Of a stretch of 64,000 nt of DNA, positions 62,000 through 64,000 are shown one piece after another. Below the pieces are notes generated by a model. It worked only from the letters and a program-made list of their open reading frames with translations, did not search any database and had not been told where the DNA came from. Each line of letters starts with the position of its first letter. Position 1 is the first letter of the stretch. The position numbers were made by a program, and so were the translations under genes. The DNA is from Flammeovirga pacifica (GTDB taxonomy: Bacteria; Bacteroidota; Bacteroidia; Cytophagales; Flammeovirgaceae): the NCBI RefSeq assembly GCF_000807855.2, contig NZ_JRYR02000001.1:780565-844564 (forward strand), in the 5' to 3' direction.

Positions 62000-63337
62000 A
62001 TGAAGATCGGTATTGTTGGAGGAGGAATTTCTGGTTTAACCACAGCTTTTTATCTAAATAAAAAGGGTTACGATTGTACAGTTTTTGAAAAAAATGATAT
62101 TGCTGGCGGTTGTATTTCCACTGATCATATTGATGGACGAATTTTTGAAAATGGTCCAAACTCATTATTGTTTTCATCAAAGCATATTCAATTTATTGAA
62201 GAAGTTGGTTTTAAAGATCAATTAATCGAAGCCGAAGAAGTAAATAAGGATAGATATATTCTTAAAAATGGTAAGTACCATGTTTTACCTTCGGGGCCGC
62301 AAAACTTTTTTACCAACAAATTTTTCTCTGGCAAAACTAAGTGGAAAATAATGACAGAGTATTTTAGGAAAAATACTCCAGTTGAAGAAACGGAAACAGT
62401 TTATGATTTCTTTCTAAGAAGGTTTAATCAAGAAATCTGTGATTATGCTTTAGACCCATTTGTTTCAGGAATTTACGCTGGTGATCCTGGCAAATTGGCT
62501 ATTAAAGCATCTTTTCCATCATTATATGAAGCTGAGAAAAATTATGGCTCGATCATCAAAGGGATGATTAAGAAAAAAAAGGAGAATAAAAATTCAGGTT
62601 CTACCACTGAAAGAAGAACTGCTTATAGCTTTAAAAACGGTAATTTTTCATTTGTTCAAAAGTTGATAAATCAACTAAATGTAAAAACAGGTTTTGAAGT
62701 AGCAAGTATCGAAAAGCAAAAGGATAAATTTATAATTGAAAATAGTCAGGAGAAATTTGAATTTGATCAAGTTATTATTGCTTCAGATGCGTTTTCAAGT
62801 ATTAATATTTTAAAGAAAATTACACCTAATGTAGCTCATCAATTAGAGCAAATTCCATCACCACCTATGTGTGTTGTACATAGTGTATATTCTAAGGAAG
62901 CGGTTAAAAACGCTCCTGTCGGTTTTGGAGGTTTAAATCCTAAATTAGAAAACTCTTTTACTTCAGGATCAATTTGGACGTCATGTATATTCCCTAATAG
63001 AACAAATGCTAAAGAATCGATGATTACTACTTTTGTGGGAGGGATGCAAAATATAGACAAAACAGAATTACCAGAAGAGATAATTAAAGAGAACGTAGCA
63101 AAAGAACTTAAGACCACTTTAAATATTAGTTATCCACCTATTTATCAAAAAGTATTTAAGTGGGACAAGGCTATTCCTCAATACACCAAAGAGATTTTAG
63201 ACCTTTGGGAGGCGATAAAAAGCGAAAGATTGGAAGGTTTACATTTCACCACTAATTGGTCGGGTGGAATTGCAGTTCCAGACTGTATTGATCAGGCGAT
63301 CAAATTAACCGAAAATTTTGAAGCCTTAAATTCATAA
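62000..63337 (+). CDS. protoporphyrinogen oxidase
   Basis: A 445-residue FAD flavoprotein of the HemY/PPOX type. It begins with the dinucleotide-binding motif GIVGGGISGLTTAFYLNKKG, followed by FEKNDIAGGCISTDHIDG, the FENGPNSLL segment and LDPFVSGIYAGDP, a family hallmark. Near the end comes FTTNWSGGIAVPDCIDQA, which matches the C-terminal FAD-binding motif. The enzyme oxidises protoporphyrinogen IX (or coproporphyrinogen III in some lineages) in haem synthesis. No other haem gene is adjacent in the window. Confidence 0.9.
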   Translation: MKIGIVGGGISGLTTAFYLNKKGYDCTVFEKNDIAGGCISTDHIDGRIFENGPNSLLFSSKHIQFIEEVGFKDQLIEAEEVNKDRYILKNGKYHVLPSGPQNFFTNKFFSGKTKWKIMTEYFRKNTPVEETETVYDFFLRRFNQEICDYALDPFVSGIYAGDPGKLAIKASFPSLYEAEKNYGSIIKGMIKKKKENKNSGSTTERRTAYSFKNGNFSFVQKLINQLNVKTGFEVASIEKQKDKFIIENSQEKFEFDQVIIASDAFSSINILKKITPNVAHQLEQIPSPPMCVVHSVYSKEAVKNAPVGFGGLNPKLENSFTSGSIWTSCIFPNRTNAKESMITTFVGGMQNIDKTELPEEIIKENVAKELKTTLNISYPPIYQKVFKWDKAIPQYTKEILDLWEAIKSERLEGLHFTTNWSGGIAVPDCIDQAIKLTENFEALNS

Positions 63338-63489
63338 ATAAATACCTTGTTTTTAAGATTTTAATCAAATAGCCTATAAAAAAGATAAATTTTTATGGGC
63401 TTATCTTATACATACTATTTTTTAATTCTATTTTTGCTAGGAGGAATTCTCTTAATAGATTTAACTCATAATATCTAAACATAAACGAT

Positions 63490-64000
63490 ATGAAATTTTT
63501 TATTGACACAGCTAATTTAGAAGAAATCAAAGATGCTTACGCAATGGGCGTATTAGATGGTGTAACAACAAACCCATCTTTAATGGCAAAGGTTGGAGTG
63601 AAGGGTAAAGAAGCTGTTCATGCACATTATAAAGCAATTTGTGATATTGTTGATGCTAATGTAAGTGCAGAGGTTCTTTCAACTACTTATGAAGAAATGA
63701 TTAAGGAAGGAGAAGAATTAGCAGCAATCGATCCAAAGATCGTAGTGAAAATTCCTATGATTGAAGATGGTGTAAAGGCAATCAAATACTTTTCTAACAA
63801 AGGAATTGATACCAACTGTACTTTAATCTTTTCTGCAGGACAAGCATTATTAGCTGCTAAAGCTGGAGCTACTTATGTATCACCATTTATTGGTAGATTA
63901 GATGACGTATCTACAGATGGTATGCAATTAGTTGAAGATATTGTAACAATTTTTGAAAACTATGGATTTGGAACTCAAGTATTAGCTGCTTCAGTTCGTC
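63490..64000 (+). CDS. transaldolase / fructose-6-phosphate aldolase family, truncated by window end
   Basis: The gene starts at ATG 63490 and runs off the window at 64000; 170 codons are visible of the roughly 215 expected for the small transaldolase (MipB/TalC/FSA) subfamily. The visible sequence starts [18 protein letters not shown], then [12 protein letters not shown], with the Schiff-base Lys in VVKIPM (about residue 87), [30 protein letters not shown] and [11 protein letters not shown]. The Lys and its surroundings are intact. Which of the two activities it has cannot be told by eye; pentose phosphate transaldolase is common in this group. Confidence 0.92.
   Translation, partial: MKFFIDTANLEEIKDAYAMGVLDGVTTNPSLMAKVGVKGKEAVHAHYKAICDIVDANVSAEVLSTTYEEMIKEGEELAAIDPKIVVKIPMIEDGVKAIKYFSNKGIDTNCTLIFSAGQALLAAKAGATYVSPFIGRLDDVSTDGMQLVEDIVTIFENYGFGTQVLAASVR

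Overview
The window is AT-rich DNA from a member of the Bacteroidota. The evidence is a giant secreted protein ending in a type IX secretion (type B) sorting domain, a PorP/SprF-family membrane protein next to it, many Bacteroidota-type lipoproteins, a TTG/TAnnTTTG-type promoter ahead of ffh, and the overall gene set. A gliding marine Cytophagales bacterium (Flammeovirga-like) is my best guess, but the genus is an inference. I saw no rRNA, tRNA, CRISPR array, transposase or integrase gene.

Region 1 (about 1-19,600) is an accessory region. Almost every gene is on the plus strand, is small, and stands as its own unit separated by 100-450 bases. Products include hypothetical lipoproteins, two GNAT acetyltransferases, a YdeI-family protein, an alpha/beta hydrolase, an S41 peptidase, a short UvrA-type ABC ATPase, a Crp/Fnr regulator beside an SMP-30-like lipoprotein, a YARHG protein, a ThuA protein, a thioredoxin-domain lipoprotein and an atypical M19 dipeptidase. 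The spacers carry imperfect palindromes, some ending in ACTRAACGTT(GTG), diverged copies of another spacer motif, a duplicated leader hairpin and duplicated terminators. The layout resembles a gene-cassette array, although no integrase is present and the sites do not fit the classical integron consensus. Gene remnants are also present: a frameshifted gene at 14,422-15,239, a sulfatase-like C-terminus near 11,900, and fragments near 1,300 and 17,000.

Region 2 (19,653-37,569, minus strand) holds a 5,547-residue secreted protein and a PorP/SprF paralogue. The large protein has PKD domains at both ends, about 31 Ig-like units of roughly 100 residues in the middle, and a C-terminal type IX sorting domain. 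Part of the middle is a higher-order repeat: a five-unit block of 516-525 residues occurs three times in tandem. It is probably a surface adhesin or gliding-associated filament.

Region 3 (37,882-64,000) is ordinary core chromosome: a lipid A-type acyltransferase, gyrB, TPR proteins, an OmpA protein, enoyl-CoA hydratase, a flippase-dut-sugar nucleotidyltransferase operon, ftsH, an aromatic amino acid hydroxylase, ribBA, ffh, murF, mdh, protoporphyrinogen oxidase and a transaldolase-family gene cut by the window end. Clear rho-independent terminators separate most of these units.
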